From: Holophaga sp.
GTDB taxonomy: Bacteria; Acidobacteriota; Holophagae; Holophagales; Holophagaceae
Reading direction: 5' to 3'
Assembly (NCBI GenBank): GCA_031292735.1
Contig: JARLGP010000205.1
Span: 1-52,463, forward strand
DNA: 52,463 nucleotides
The notes under the pieces were generated by a model that saw nothing but the letters and a program-made list of their open reading frames with translations, was not told where the DNA came from and did no database searches. Position numbers and translations under genes: made by a program. Of this stretch, positions 32,708 through 41,777 are shown piece after piece. Position 1 is the first letter of the stretch; every line of letters starts with the position of its first letter.

Positions 32708-34780
32708 TCAAATTCCCAGCTTGGCCATGCGGCTTTGCAGGGTGGTGCGCTTCAGCCCCAGCCGGGCCGCGGCGCCGGACTTGCCGCCCACCTTGCCGCC
32801 GGTGGCCCCCAGCGCCTTGAGGATGTGCTCCCGCTCGGCCTGCTCCAGGGTGGGCAGGGCTTCGGCCGGGGCGGAGCCGGCCGCGTCGCGCAGCTCGGCG
32901 ACCGGAACCTGCAGCTCCCGGCCCTGGCTGAGCAGCACCGAGCGCTCGATGACGTTCTCCAGTTCGCGGATGTTGCCGGGCCAATGCCAGGCCTGGAGGG
33001 CTTCCATGGCCCGGGTGGGGATGCTCTCGATGGGCCGGTGCATGCTCTGGGCGAACTTCTGGGTGAAGTAGCGCACCAGCACCGGGATGTCCTCCTGGCG
33101 CTCGCGCAGGGCCGGGACGTGGATGGGGAACACGTTGAGGCGGTAGAACAGGTCGGCCCGGAAGCTGCGGTCCTGCACCATGGCGGCCAGGTCGCGGTTG
33201 GTGGCGGTGATGAGCCGGAGGTCCACCCGCTGGGTGCGGGTGCTGCCCAGCCGCTCGAACTGCCGCTCCTGGATCACCCGCAGCAGCTTGGGCTGCAGCT
33301 CCAGCGGCAGGTCGCCGATCTCGTCCAGGAACAGGGTGCCCTGGTTGGCCAGCTCCAGCCGGCCCATCTTCTGGTTCAGGGCCCCGGTGAAGGCGCCCTT
33401 CTCGAACCCGAACAGCTCGCTCTCCACCAGGCCGGCGGGGATGGAGGCGCAGTTGATCTGCACGAATCCCCGGTCCTTCCTGGGGCTGAGCTGGTGGATG
33501 GCCCGGGCGACGAGCTCCTTGCCGGTGCCGGTCTCGCCCATGATCAGCACGGTGGCGTCGGAGGGGGCCACGGTCTCCACCTGGCGCAGCACCCGCTGCA
33601 GGCTGGGGCTGCGCCCCACGATCTCCATGCCGAAGTCCCGCCCCATCTCCTCCTGCAGGTAGAGCTTCTCCTCGGCCAGCTTGTCCCTGAGCGTCTGGAT
33701 CTCCTGGTAGGCGAAGGCGTTGTCCAGGGCGATGGCCACCTGGCCGGTGACGCTGGACAGCTGCGCCATGGTCTCGGCGGGGAAGGCGCCCTCCTGGCGG
33801 CTGCCGAAATTGAGGGTGCCCATGACCCGCGACCGGGAAATGAGCGGCAGGACGCAAAGGGACAGCAGGCCTTCCCCCTCGATGATCACCTGGGGGATGG
33901 GGGCCGGGAAGCTGTCCAGGTCGGCGCGGCTGAACACCAGCGCCTGCCGCAGGTCCATGGCCCGCTGGCTGGGGCCGTCCGGCACGGTGAAGAACTGGTT
34001 CTCCTGCATGGCGCCCCGGCCGCTGGGAAAGTCCAGGTACTGGATCCGGGCTTCGTAGGTCTCGTCCTGGGCCAGCACCAGCATCATCCCGTCGTACTGG
34101 AAATGCCGGCGCAGGGTGGAGGAGATGGCCTGGAACAGGGCCCTGGGCTCCCGGTGCTCCACCAGCTCGTTGTTGATCTCCAGCAGGACCCGCTGCTGGT
34201 CCCGTTCCTGGGTCAGCCGCAGGTTGAGCGCGTCCAGCTGCCGGTGCCGGAGGATGCGCAGGGCGAAGGAGGCCAGGAACCGGGCCAGGAACACCAGGTA
34301 GGTGGAGCCCGCGGCCTGGAACGCGCCTTTGCGGCGGCTGGCCATGCTGATGCCGCCCACCAGCCGGTCCGGGGTCCGCAGCGGCAGCAGCACCAGGGCG
34401 GGGTAGTCGCGCATGAGATCCTGGGTCACCGGGTGGGAGCAGGCCTTGGCGCCAGCCTCTTCCATGCTCCAGAGATCCTCCTGGAGGTTCCGGGTGTGGG
34501 TCACCAGGCCGGGCACCGGCTCCAGGGGCGTCAGCACGCCGTCCGGCCCCAACTGGGCGGCCCACTGGATCACCTCCAGGCCCTCGGAGGCGTCGCCGAA
34601 CCAAAGGGCCAGGCGATCCACCGGAAGTTCCTCCCGCAGCAGCTTGAACAGGGTGGTGCCCAGGGAAGCCAGGTCGCGGCACGGGCCCAGCACCGAGGAC
34701 GCGTCCAGCAGCCGGGCCAGCCGGGGAAGATCCATATCCTTGAAAGCCCGAGGCTTGGGATGGGGCAGAGCACGGGTCAC
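32708..34780 (-). CDS. Sigma-54-dependent transcriptional activator with two GAF domains
   Basis: An enhancer-binding activator of the FhlA/NorR type, 690 residues. Two GAF-like sensor domains (about 25-180 and 195-345) precede the AAA+ domain (about 375-610) with Walker A GETGTGKE, the sigma-54 contact loop GAFTGA, Walker B GTLFLDEIGD and the arginine-finger segment FRADLFYRLNVFPI. A C-terminal Fis-type helix-turn-helix (GKSGAAARLGLKRTTLQSRM) ends the protein. The start is a GTG at 34780 with GAGGAG five bases upstream. No sigma-54 promoter (TGGCAC-N5-TTGCA) was noticed nearby, so its target is unknown. Confidence 0.92.
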   Translation of the reverse strand: MTRALPHPKPRAFKDMDLPRLARLLDASSVLGPCRDLASLGTTLFKLLREELPVDRLALWFGDASEGLEVIQWAAQLGPDGVLTPLEPVPGLVTHTRNLQEDLWSMEEAGAKACSHPVTQDLMRDYPALVLLPLRTPDRLVGGISMASRRKGAFQAAGSTYLVFLARFLASFALRILRHRQLDALNLRLTQERDQQRVLLEINNELVEHREPRALFQAISSTLRRHFQYDGMMLVLAQDETYEARIQYLDFPSGRGAMQENQFFTVPDGPSQRAMDLRQALVFSRADLDSFPAPIPQVIIEGEGLLSLCVLPLISRSRVMGTLNFGSRQEGAFPAETMAQLSSVTGQVAIALDNAFAYQEIQTLRDKLAEEKLYLQEEMGRDFGMEIVGRSPSLQRVLRQVETVAPSDATVLIMGETGTGKELVARAIHQLSPRKDRGFVQINCASIPAGLVESELFGFEKGAFTGALNQKMGRLELANQGTLFLDEIGDLPLELQPKLLRVIQERQFERLGSTRTQRVDLRLITATNRDLAAMVQDRSFRADLFYRLNVFPIHVPALRERQEDIPVLVRYFTQKFAQSMHRPIESIPTRAMEALQAWHWPGNIRELENVIERSVLLSQGRELQVPVAELRDAAGSAPAEALPTLEQAEREHILKALGATGGKVGGKSGAAARLGLKRTTLQSRMAKLGI

Positions 34781-34810
34781 AAAGACTCCTCTGCTGGCAG
34801 TTTACCCTAA

Positions 34811-34850
34811 GTAAAAAAAACGCCGATGGCCCCTGTGAGGGCCATCGGCG
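34811..34850 (-). terminator. Strong intrinsic terminator after the papain-like peptidase gene
   Basis: On the minus strand a perfect 12-bp stem (CGCCGATGGCCC with GGGCCATCGGCG, six-base loop) is followed directly by eight T residues (34813-34820). It ends the peptidase transcript before the sigma-54 activator gene. Confidence 0.9.
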
Positions 34851-34870
34851 CGATTCCGGAAAGGGTCTCT

Positions 34871-35860
34871 CTATTCGGTGACCCAGGCGGCGGCGGAGCC
34901 CACGCTGTTGGCGCCGTACTTGATCCACATGAACCCGTCCACGCCCCAGGAGGGGCTCCAGGAATTCTTCAGCAGCCAGGCGCCCCGGCTGTCGTCCCAG
35001 CCCACCAGGAGAATGGCGTGGTTGATGGGGCTGTAGCTGTCGGTGTTGTTGAACACGCCGCCGGTGTAGCCCTCGAAGTAGCTGTCGGCGTAGACGCAGG
35101 CGGAGACGCCGCCGAACTTGTAGATGGCGTTCTTGATGGCGGTGACCGAAGGGGTGCCTTCGCTGCTGCCCACGTAGCCCCAGTGGCTGACCGGGGTGTA
35201 GGTGGCGCGGGCCGGCACCGCGCAGGCCACGGCGGTGGCCACGTAGGGGAAGCTGGCCGCGGGCACCGCGCCGGGGTAGTAGCCCTGGGAGCCGGCATTG
35301 GCGGGCACCAGCATGTCGAAGGCGAAGTTGCCGCCGTTGCAGCCCCAGCCCCAGGGGTTGCAGGACAGCACCTGCTGCTCGGAAAGGTACGGGGCGGACG
35401 GGCTGTGGTTGATGGCGCCGTTGGGGGCGATGGAGCCGTTGGCGGCGCCGTGGGCCTTCAGGTAGGCCCCTTCCAGGCTGCCGATGGTGGAGAACGCCCA
35501 GCAGCTGCCGCACTGGCCCTGGTCCTTGACGCTGCTGAACACGCCGACGTAGGAGGCGGGCAGCTTGACGGCGGCTTCCTGGATCTCGAAGTTGGCATAC
35601 CCGCCCGGCTCGTGGGCCAGGAACTCGGCGGGCCTGAGGGTCGGGTTGAAGCCGCACAGGCGGCCGTGGCCATACTGCATGGCCGGGTTGACGCCCACCT
35701 GGAACTGCCAGCCTTTGGCGGCGATCTGGCTGCGCATCTGGTCGACGTCCTGGTAGAGCCTGGCGTCGAAGGTGTGGACGCCCGCGGCGGGCAGGGCCGG
35801 GGCGGCCGCCAGGGCCAGGAGCAGGAGGGGAAGTTGGAAGGAGGGCGCGAAGGATTTCAT
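34871..35860 (-). CDS. Secreted papain-family (C1) cysteine peptidase
   Basis: An exported cysteine peptidase of 329 residues. A signal peptide (LPLLLLALAAAPALPAAG) is followed by a short prosegment and the C1 catalytic domain. The oxyanion Gln and active Cys lie in KDQGQCGSCWAFSTIGSLEG, the catalytic His in SPINHAILLVGW, and the Asn in LLKNSWSPSWGVDGFMWIKY. Cysteines in SCNPWGWGCNGG suggest the usual disulfide. GGAG lies seven bases before the ATG at 35860. It is followed by a strong terminator. It probably contributes to extracellular protein degradation with the S53 and DPP-IV type peptidases of the window. Confidence 0.92.
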   Translation of the reverse strand: MKSFAPSFQLPLLLLALAAAPALPAAGVHTFDARLYQDVDQMRSQIAAKGWQFQVGVNPAMQYGHGRLCGFNPTLRPAEFLAHEPGGYANFEIQEAAVKLPASYVGVFSSVKDQGQCGSCWAFSTIGSLEGAYLKAHGAANGSIAPNGAINHSPSAPYLSEQQVLSCNPWGWGCNGGNFAFDMLVPANAGSQGYYPGAVPAASFPYVATAVACAVPARATYTPVSHWGYVGSSEGTPSVTAIKNAIYKFGGVSACVYADSYFEGYTGGVFNNTDSYSPINHAILLVGWDDSRGAWLLKNSWSPSWGVDGFMWIKYGANSVGSAAAWVTE

Positions 35861-36189
35861 CTCGAATCTCCAGGAGATGGGTTGAAGAATGCCGCCCGTT
35901 CCCACCCCGGCCGTTGCCGGTGGTCACAGGTGCGGCAAACGCGGCGCCAGGCGGGCGCCGCATGAGCTTTTCGGGGCTGCATCAACGGGCTGGATGCTGC
36001 CCACACACCATGTTCGGCGATTGAGACTCTGGCGCAAGATCCATAACCTTTGACGTGACAAGCATCAACAGCCTGACCCTGGCGGCGGGGTTGGCCTGGG
36101 TACTGCTAAAGCGGCCGGGCCGGGAGCAGTGGTAGGATAGCCAGACCTTTTAATGGCCGTTACGGAATAACCAGACGAAAGGGATGACC
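35861..36189. other. Intergenic region between divergent peptidase and quinone reductase genes
   Basis: This 329-bp gap holds no credible gene. It contains an 8-bp perfect hairpin (GCGGCGCC at 35941, GGCGCCGC at 35954) in the peptidase leader and an extended -10-like TGGTAGGAT (36130-36138) upstream of the quinone reductase. Neither is a firm promoter. Confidence 0.4.
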
Positions 36190-37188
36190 ATGCCACAGCG
36201 AATGCGAGCGGTCTATCACGAGACCACTGGACCGGTTGACGTGGTGCTCCGGTTCGGGGAATGGGACCTGCCGGAACCCGCTGCGGGCGAGGTGCTGGTG
36301 GAGATCCACGCGGTGGGCCTCAACCCCGTCGACGTGAAGCGGATCGCCGGCCTGGCTCCGGCTCCCGCCGGCCGCCGGCTGGTGCCCGGGGACGACGGCG
36401 CCGGGGTGATCCTCGCCGTGGGCCCCGGGGTGTCCGAAAAGCGGGTGGGCCAGCGGGTGTGGATCTACATGGCGCGGGTCGACCGCGACTGCGGCACCGC
36501 GGCCTCCCATGCGGTGGTGCCCTCGGAGCGGGCCGTGCTCCTGCCGGATGGGGTCTCCTTCGAAGCCGGCGCCTGCCTGGGTGTGCCGGCCATCACCGCC
36601 CACCATGCCCTGTTCTGCGACGGCCCCATCGAAGGCCAGACCGTGCTGATCCACGGCGGGGCCGGCGCGGTGGGCAGCACCGCCGTGCAGTTGGCCAAGT
36701 GGGGCGGCGCCACGGTCATCGCCACGGTCAGCGGTCCGGAGAAAGCGGCGGTGGCCAGCGCCTGCGGCGCCGACCAGGTCATCGACTACCGGCGGGAGAA
36801 CGTGGTGGAGCGGATCCGCGCCATCACCTCCGGAGCGGGCGTGGACCGGGTGGTCGACGTGGCGTTCGGGGTGAACCTGGCCGGCAACCTGGAGGTGCTG
36901 AAGGCCAACGGCGTGCTCTCCACCTACAGCTCGGACGCCGACCAGGCCCCGGTCCTGCCTTTCCTGAAGCTGCTGCGCAAGAACATCACGGTGCACTTCA
37001 TGATCATCTACCCGCTGACCCGGCTGGTGCTGCAGCGGGCCATCCGCGACATCACCGCCGCCCTGGCCACCCGGGCGCTGCTGCCGGTGGTGACCCGGAT
37101 CCTGCCGCTGCGGGAGTTCGCCCAGGCGGACCGGATCGTCGGAAAGGTTTCCGGCACCGGCAACATCGTGCTGGTGCCGGAACCCTGA
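36190..37188 (+). CDS. Quinone oxidoreductase, zinc-independent MDR family
   Basis: A medium-chain NADPH:quinone reductase of 332 residues. The GroES-like fold contains VLVEIHAVGLNPVDVKRIAG and GDDGAGVILAVGPGV. The Rossmann fold shows VLIHGGAGAVGSTAVQLAKW, the cofactor-binding AxxGxxG-type motif. The zinc-ligand cysteines of alcohol dehydrogenases are absent, so it is a QOR-like enzyme rather than a dehydrogenase. I use the second ATG at 36190, six bases after AAAGGG; the ATG at 36184 is too close. It converges with the DinB gene. Confidence 0.88.
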   Translation: MPQRMRAVYHETTGPVDVVLRFGEWDLPEPAAGEVLVEIHAVGLNPVDVKRIAGLAPAPAGRRLVPGDDGAGVILAVGPGVSEKRVGQRVWIYMARVDRDCGTAASHAVVPSERAVLLPDGVSFEAGACLGVPAITAHHALFCDGPIEGQTVLIHGGAGAVGSTAVQLAKWGGATVIATVSGPEKAAVASACGADQVIDYRRENVVERIRAITSGAGVDRVVDVAFGVNLAGNLEVLKANGVLSTYSSDADQAPVLPFLKLLRKNITVHFMIIYPLTRLVLQRAIRDITAALATRALLPVVTRILPLREFAQADRIVGKVSGTGNIVLVPEP

Positions 37189-37213
37189 CGGCGGAAGCCC
37201 GGGCGGGCGGCCC

Positions 37214-37714
37214 TCAGTCCCACCGGCCCGCCGGCCGGTCCTTCCAGGCCCAGATGATGAAGTCAACGTTCTGCGGCTTGCCGCCCAGGGCCTTGAGCCG
37301 GGTCATGAACTGGCCCCGGTGGTGCTGGGTGTGCATGGCCACCTGGGTGAGCGCGTCGGCCACGGTCACCCGGCAGGGCGGGCCGGGGAACCAGGGCACC
37401 AGCACGGTGCGAAAGATGTCTTCCGGCTCCATGACCTGGAACAGCTCGGCGAAGGCCTCGTGGTTGCTCCGGGTGAGCGCGCGCAGCCGGTGGAATTCGG
37501 GCACCGGCGGGTCGCCGGGGAACAGCACCTCCTGCTCGTGCAGCACCATCAGGAAGGCGCCCTGCACATCGGCGGTGTGCTGCATGCGCTGGAGCAGGTC
37601 GGGGTCTTCCTGGAAGCCGGATTTGGCCCAGAGGCGGAACCAGATGGCGTCCGCCCAGTCCATATGGGCGAACATGTCCTGGAGGTGGTCGAACAGCGGC
37701 TGCGAGGCGGGCAT
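37214..37714 (-). CDS. DinB-family protein
   Basis: A DinB-like four-helix bundle of 166 residues that probably binds a divalent metal through three histidines. One is in FAHMDWADAIWF and two are in the C-terminal HTQHHRGQFMTRLKALGG segment, which is very typical of the family. Members include metal-dependent thiol transferases, but most have no known function. The ATG at 37714 has GGGAG six bases upstream. The frame could extend to 37744 but would overlap the preceding gene. It lies 26 bp downstream of the HD-GYP gene on the same strand, so the two may be cotranscribed. Confidence 0.85.
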   Translation of the reverse strand: MPASQPLFDHLQDMFAHMDWADAIWFRLWAKSGFQEDPDLLQRMQHTADVQGAFLMVLHEQEVLFPGDPPVPEFHRLRALTRSNHEAFAELFQVMEPEDIFRTVLVPWFPGPPCRVTVADALTQVAMHTQHHRGQFMTRLKALGGKPQNVDFIIWAWKDRPAGRWD

Positions 37715-37740
37715 GGCGGACTCCCGGATAGGAGCATAGC

Positions 37741-38949
37741 TCAACCCAGGCGCTCCAAGGTCAGGAACGGGTTGGGATCCAGGTTCCAGTTGGCGGGCTC
37801 CTCATGGCCCAGCACCCCGTCCCAGGCGCCTTCGGGCCGGGACAGGTCCAGGTCGAACGGCTCCAGGGCCTGCTGGCGGTCGATGTCGTAGACCACCCGG
37901 ACGATGGGGTGCAGCAGCCCGCCCGGGTTCTGCTCCATCACCACGGCCAGCCGGTTGCTGGCCAGCCGCACCAGGGAGCCCACCGGGTAGATGCCCAGGG
38001 CCTGGATGAAATGCTCCACCAGCTCCTCGTCGAAGAAGTCCGGGCAGTGGCGGTAGAGCCGCTCCAGGGCCGCGGCGGGCTCCAGCCCGGGGTGGTAGAT
38101 GCGGTTGGAGGTCATGGCGTCGTAGACGTCGACGATGGTGGCCATCCGGCCCCACAGGGAGATCTCGCTGCCGCGCAGCTGCCGGGGGTAGCCCGAACCG
38201 TCGCAGTGCTCGTGGTGTTCGGCCGCCACCCGCATGGCCAGGTCGGGCACGCCCGGGGTCTGGCTCAGGGTCTCCACCCCCAGCCGCACGTGTTCGCGCA
38301 TGATGGCGGCCTCTTCCTTGGTGAGCCGGCCCGGCTTGTTGAGGATGTGATCGGGCACCCGCATCTTGCCGATGTCGTGGAGCATGCCGCCCACCCCGGC
38401 CTCCTGCAGGGTGGCCCGGTCCAGGTTCAGGTGGTGGCCGAACATGATCAGCAGGGCGCAGGAGCTGACGGAGTGCTGGAAGGTGGCGGTGTCCGCCTCG
38501 CGGATCCGGCACAGGCTCACCAGGGTCCAGGGGTTGCGCAGGATGGATTCGGTGATCTGGGTGACCACCGGCTGCAGGTGCTCCACCTGGATCTGCCGGC
38601 CCATGCGCACATCGTTGAGCAGGGTGTGGATGAGCGCGGTGGCCTCCTGGTGCACCTGCTTGGCGTTGGCCAGCTCCTCCAGGTGGCTGGTGCGCTCCTG
38701 GCCGGGCTCCGGCGGGGCCGGCGCGAAGGCCTGCCCGGCCAGCTCCCGGCTGGAATCGGCCAGGGTGTCCAGGCCCTTGAGGGTGTCGATCTGCACCGAG
38801 CTGATGGCGCTGTCCAGGATCTGCTGCAGGTCGGCTTCCTTGCGCAGCATGAACCGGCTTCGGATGAATGAATGGGACATCCAAGCCCGATCCAGGCTAT
38901 GGATGTACATGCCCAACCTTAGCTCGTTTTTACTGACCTTCTTGATCAC
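37741..38949 (-). CDS. Cyclic-di-GMP phosphodiesterase, DUF3391 plus HD-GYP
   Basis: A cytoplasmic HD-GYP enzyme of 402 residues. The N-terminus KNELRLGMYIHSLDRAWMSH is the DUF3391 signature. The HD-GYP domain has GGMLHDIGKMRVPDHILNKP, the metal-binding HD, and EHHEHCDGSGYPRQL, the full HHExxDGxGYP motif, so it should be active on c-di-GMP. A C-terminal segment (VYDIDRQQALEPFDLDLSRP) is typical of this subgroup. It starts with a GTG at 38949 and lacks a strong Shine-Dalgarno, so the exact start is less certain. Confidence 0.92.
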   Translation of the reverse strand: MIKKVSKNELRLGMYIHSLDRAWMSHSFIRSRFMLRKEADLQQILDSAISSVQIDTLKGLDTLADSSRELAGQAFAPAPPEPGQERTSHLEELANAKQVHQEATALIHTLLNDVRMGRQIQVEHLQPVVTQITESILRNPWTLVSLCRIREADTATFQHSVSSCALLIMFGHHLNLDRATLQEAGVGGMLHDIGKMRVPDHILNKPGRLTKEEAAIMREHVRLGVETLSQTPGVPDLAMRVAAEHHEHCDGSGYPRQLRGSEISLWGRMATIVDVYDAMTSNRIYHPGLEPAAALERLYRHCPDFFDEELVEHFIQALGIYPVGSLVRLASNRLAVVMEQNPGGLLHPIVRVVYDIDRQQALEPFDLDLSRPEGAWDGVLGHEEPANWNLDPNPFLTLERLG

Positions 38950-39012
38950 GCCGGCACCCGGGTCGCTTCCTGTTGGTTATTATTAGATGGTTGAATTGAC
39001 CCCGGGTTCAAG

Positions 39013-41217
39013 TCAATTCCATATGTTCTGGCGCAGGAAGTCCCAGATGGACTGGTGCATGGCCCAGGCATGCTGGGGCGCGCGGGGGCTGTGGCCGGAA
39101 CCGGGCAGCAGGATCAGCGGAGCGGTGTGCCCGGCCTTCTGCAGGGCATCCAGGAACTGCACGGTGTTCTGCAGGTGCACGTTGCGGTCCAGGGCGCCGT
39201 GGATGAGCAGGACCTTGCCGGACAGCTGCTCCGCGGCCTTGAGGGGCGAAGCGGCCGCGTAGCCGTCCGGGTTGTCCTGGGGCAGGCCCAGGTAGCGCTC
39301 CGTGTAGATGCTGTCGTACAGCCGCCAGTCCACCACGGGCGCGCCCATGATCCCCAGCTTCCAGGCCTTGCTGTGGGTGAGCGCGTAGCCGGTGAAGAAG
39401 CCGCCGTAGCTGTAGCCGCACAGGGCGATCCGGTTCAGGTCGGCCCAGCCCTGGGCCTTGAGCCAGGCCAGGCCGTCCAGCTGGTCGCGCAGCTCCTGGG
39501 CCCCCAGGTTGCGGTAGACGCCCTGGGCGCTGGCCGCGCCCTTGGCGGAGGCGCTGCGGTTGTCGCAGATCCAGGTGACGATGCCCTGCTGGGCCAGGAA
39601 CTGGTACCAGAGCAGCTCGGGCTGGAAGGCGTTGCGCACCAGCGGGGCGCCCGGCCCGCCGTAGACCGCCTGGAACACCGGGTACTTCCGGGCCGGGTCG
39701 AACCCGGGCGGGAACACAAGCATGGTCTCCATGGCGAAGCCGTCCCGGGTCAGCACCTGCTGGAACGCGACCCGGCCCCGGCGCAACGCCTTGAACTCCG
39801 GGCTGGTGCGGCTCGCGGCCTGCAGCAGCACCCGCCCTTCGGCGTTGAGCAGCAACAGCTGGGTCGGCGTTTCGATGTCGCTGAAGCGGTCCACGCAGGC
39901 GGAGAAATCGGCGTTGAACGCCACCTGGTGGGTGCCGGGCCGGTCGGTGAGGCGCGCCAGGTTCTGGTTGGGGGCCTGGCTGTCCAGGTCCACGGAATAG
40001 GCGTCCAGCCCGATGGGGTTGCGCTGGGTGGCGGAGAAGTAGACCCGGCCGGCCTTTTCGTCCACCCCATGGACCGCCCGCACGTCCCAGGAGCCCGTGG
40101 TGAGCGGGGCCCGGTAGCGGCCGTCGCCGTCGTAGCGGTAGAGGTGCTGGAAGCCGGAGCGGGCGGAACGCCACAGGAAGCCGCCGTCGGCCAGGAACAC
40201 CGGCAGCGGGAGCCGGTCGGTCCACCCGCTGCTGCTCTCCCGCACCAGGCGCTGGCCCTTGGTCCCTTCGAAACGCAGGCACTCCAGCCAGGTCTGGGTG
40301 CGGTCCTGGTAGTTGGCCAGCAGCCGGCCTTTGGGGTCCCAGCCCACCTGGACGATGAGGGTCTCCTGGCTGGGGAAGGGGTCCTCCATCCAGGCCAGGC
40401 GCCCGTCCAGGTCGGCCACCCCCAGCCGGACCGCCGGGTTGGGCTGGCCGGGGTGGGGGTAGGGGTAGCTGATCTGTTTCCCGGGCTGGCGCTCGTCGGG
40501 GAGGGTGGTCCTGGGCACCTGGCTTTCGTCCAGGCTCAGGAAGGCGATCCGCTTGGAATCCGGCGACCACCAGAAGGCCCTGGGGCCGGCCCCGGTGAAG
40601 ATCTCCTCCTGGTAGAGCCAGTCCAGGCGGCCGTTGAGATGGTCCTCATCACCGCCGGTGGTGAGCCGGAGCTCCCGGCCGGTGCTCAGTTCGGTCACAT
40701 GGAGGTCGTTGTCGCGCAGGTAGGCCACCTGGCTGCCGTCTGGGCTGAAAACCATGGATTCCCTGGCTTCCGGGGGACCGGGAAGCCGGCGGGCGCTGAT
40801 CCGGGCGGAGAGATCCACCAGGTAGCAATCCGGGCCGACCGCCACCAGGAAGGCGTCCCGGTTCGGGTTCCAGGTGAACGGGCGGCGCCACGCGGCGGCG
40901 GCGGCCTGGGCATCCTCCAGCCCGGCGCCGGCCAGGGCGGCCATGAACTGGGCGCGGTTCAGCAGCGGGCGGGTTTCCCAGGTGGGACCGGCCATCCGGC
41001 CGAGGCTGCCGGCGTCGTCCCGCTCCACCCGTTCCGCCAGCAGGGAACCGTCCGGCCGCCAGTGCCATTCCACGGCGGGCGGGTCCACGTAGGCCACGTT
41101 GCGGGTGGGATGGTACAGGCTCTCCACCGACAGATGGCCGCTCTCCTGGGCGGCCAGCACGGCCGGTGCCAGGAGAAGGAAGGCAAGGAAGCGGATGACC
41201 GGGAGCCCTGGCCGCAT
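39013..41217 (-). CDS. Exported prolyl peptidase, S9B dipeptidyl-peptidase IV family
   Basis: A serine peptidase of 734 residues that removes N-terminal X-Pro dipeptides. A signal peptide (VIRFLAFLLLAPAVLAAQ) precedes an eight-bladed propeller containing DWLYQEEIF, the Glu-Glu motif that anchors the substrate amino terminus. The alpha/beta-hydrolase domain follows with the nucleophile in CGYSYGGFFTGYA, the acid in HGALDRNVHLQN and the histidine in GSGHSPRAP. GGAGG lies four bases before the ATG at 41217. It would complete the degradation of peptides released by the S53 and C1 peptidases. It starts 47 bp after the helix-turn-helix gene on the same strand. Confidence 0.93.
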   Translation of the reverse strand: MRPGLPVIRFLAFLLLAPAVLAAQESGHLSVESLYHPTRNVAYVDPPAVEWHWRPDGSLLAERVERDDAGSLGRMAGPTWETRPLLNRAQFMAALAGAGLEDAQAAAAAWRRPFTWNPNRDAFLVAVGPDCYLVDLSARISARRLPGPPEARESMVFSPDGSQVAYLRDNDLHVTELSTGRELRLTTGGDEDHLNGRLDWLYQEEIFTGAGPRAFWWSPDSKRIAFLSLDESQVPRTTLPDERQPGKQISYPYPHPGQPNPAVRLGVADLDGRLAWMEDPFPSQETLIVQVGWDPKGRLLANYQDRTQTWLECLRFEGTKGQRLVRESSSGWTDRLPLPVFLADGGFLWRSARSGFQHLYRYDGDGRYRAPLTTGSWDVRAVHGVDEKAGRVYFSATQRNPIGLDAYSVDLDSQAPNQNLARLTDRPGTHQVAFNADFSACVDRFSDIETPTQLLLLNAEGRVLLQAASRTSPEFKALRRGRVAFQQVLTRDGFAMETMLVFPPGFDPARKYPVFQAVYGGPGAPLVRNAFQPELLWYQFLAQQGIVTWICDNRSASAKGAASAQGVYRNLGAQELRDQLDGLAWLKAQGWADLNRIALCGYSYGGFFTGYALTHSKAWKLGIMGAPVVDWRLYDSIYTERYLGLPQDNPDGYAAASPLKAAEQLSGKVLLIHGALDRNVHLQNTVQFLDALQKAGHTAPLILLPGSGHSPRAPQHAWAMHQSIWDFLRQNIWN

Positions 41218-41264
41218 GAGTCCTCCATGAACGATGGGGAAGCCATCGAACAGTATCCATCGGC

Positions 41265-41777
41265 TCATCGGCCTTGCGTGGCCTGCCATGCAAGGAATTT
41301 TTTCATGTAGGGGGGCACCGCGTCCTCGGCGGCCAGACCAATGGCGTTCAGGTAGGCGGTGAGGTAGCCGCGCACGTTCACCGTGGCCAGGCGCAGCTGC
41401 TCGAAGCGCTCCTCCTCCAGGGCGCTCAGGTATTCGATCCGCACGTGGGTTTCCGCGGCCACCTGCTCCAGGGTGAGGCCGGCGGCGGCCCTGGCCTGCT
41501 GCAGGGCGCTGGTCCCGGTTTCCGGCCGGGCGCCGGGCGGGGCCGGCGGCGCCTCCGGGGCCAGGGCGCTCAGCAGGGCGTAGGCGGCGTCGATCTGCTG
41601 CAGGACCGCCTGCCTGGCTTCACCGGAGAATTCCTCCATGCCGGGCGCGGCGAACACCGCCCCATCCCGGCCGTGCAGCCGCCTGAGCAGGTGGTAGGCC
41701 CGGCGGATGTCCTCCTGGGAGGCGTTCGGGGGCAGTTCCAGGATGCGCAGGGCCTCCCGTTCATCCCGTTCGATCAC
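41265..41777 (-). CDS. J-domain-like plus RodZ-type helix-turn-helix protein
   Basis: A 170-residue protein with two modules. The first 40 residues (ALRILELPPNASQEDIRRAY and the helix after it) follow a J-domain pattern, but the HPD tripeptide is replaced by HGR, so DnaK stimulation is unlikely. Residues about 90-155 (ALQQARAAAGLTLEQVAAET, then RIEYLSALEEERFEQL, then VNVRGYLTAYLNAIGL) match the HTH_25 domain of RodZ-like proteins. No membrane segment is present. I prefer the GTG at 41777, since GAGG lies six bases upstream; the ATG at 41789 has none. It overlaps the upstream MinD-like gene by 17 bp, so the two are a translationally coupled pair. Confidence 0.75.
   Translation of the reverse strand: MIERDEREALRILELPPNASQEDIRRAYHLLRRLHGRDGAVFAAPGMEEFSGEARQAVLQQIDAAYALLSALAPEAPPAPPGARPETGTSALQQARAAAGLTLEQVAAETHVRIEYLSALEEERFEQLRLATVNVRGYLTAYLNAIGLAAEDAVPPYMKKFLAWQATQGR

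Noticed and set aside
35941..35961. GC hairpin in the papain-like peptidase leader as riboswitch or terminator
   Set aside because: A single 8-bp stem without T-tract or further conserved structure is not enough to name a regulator.
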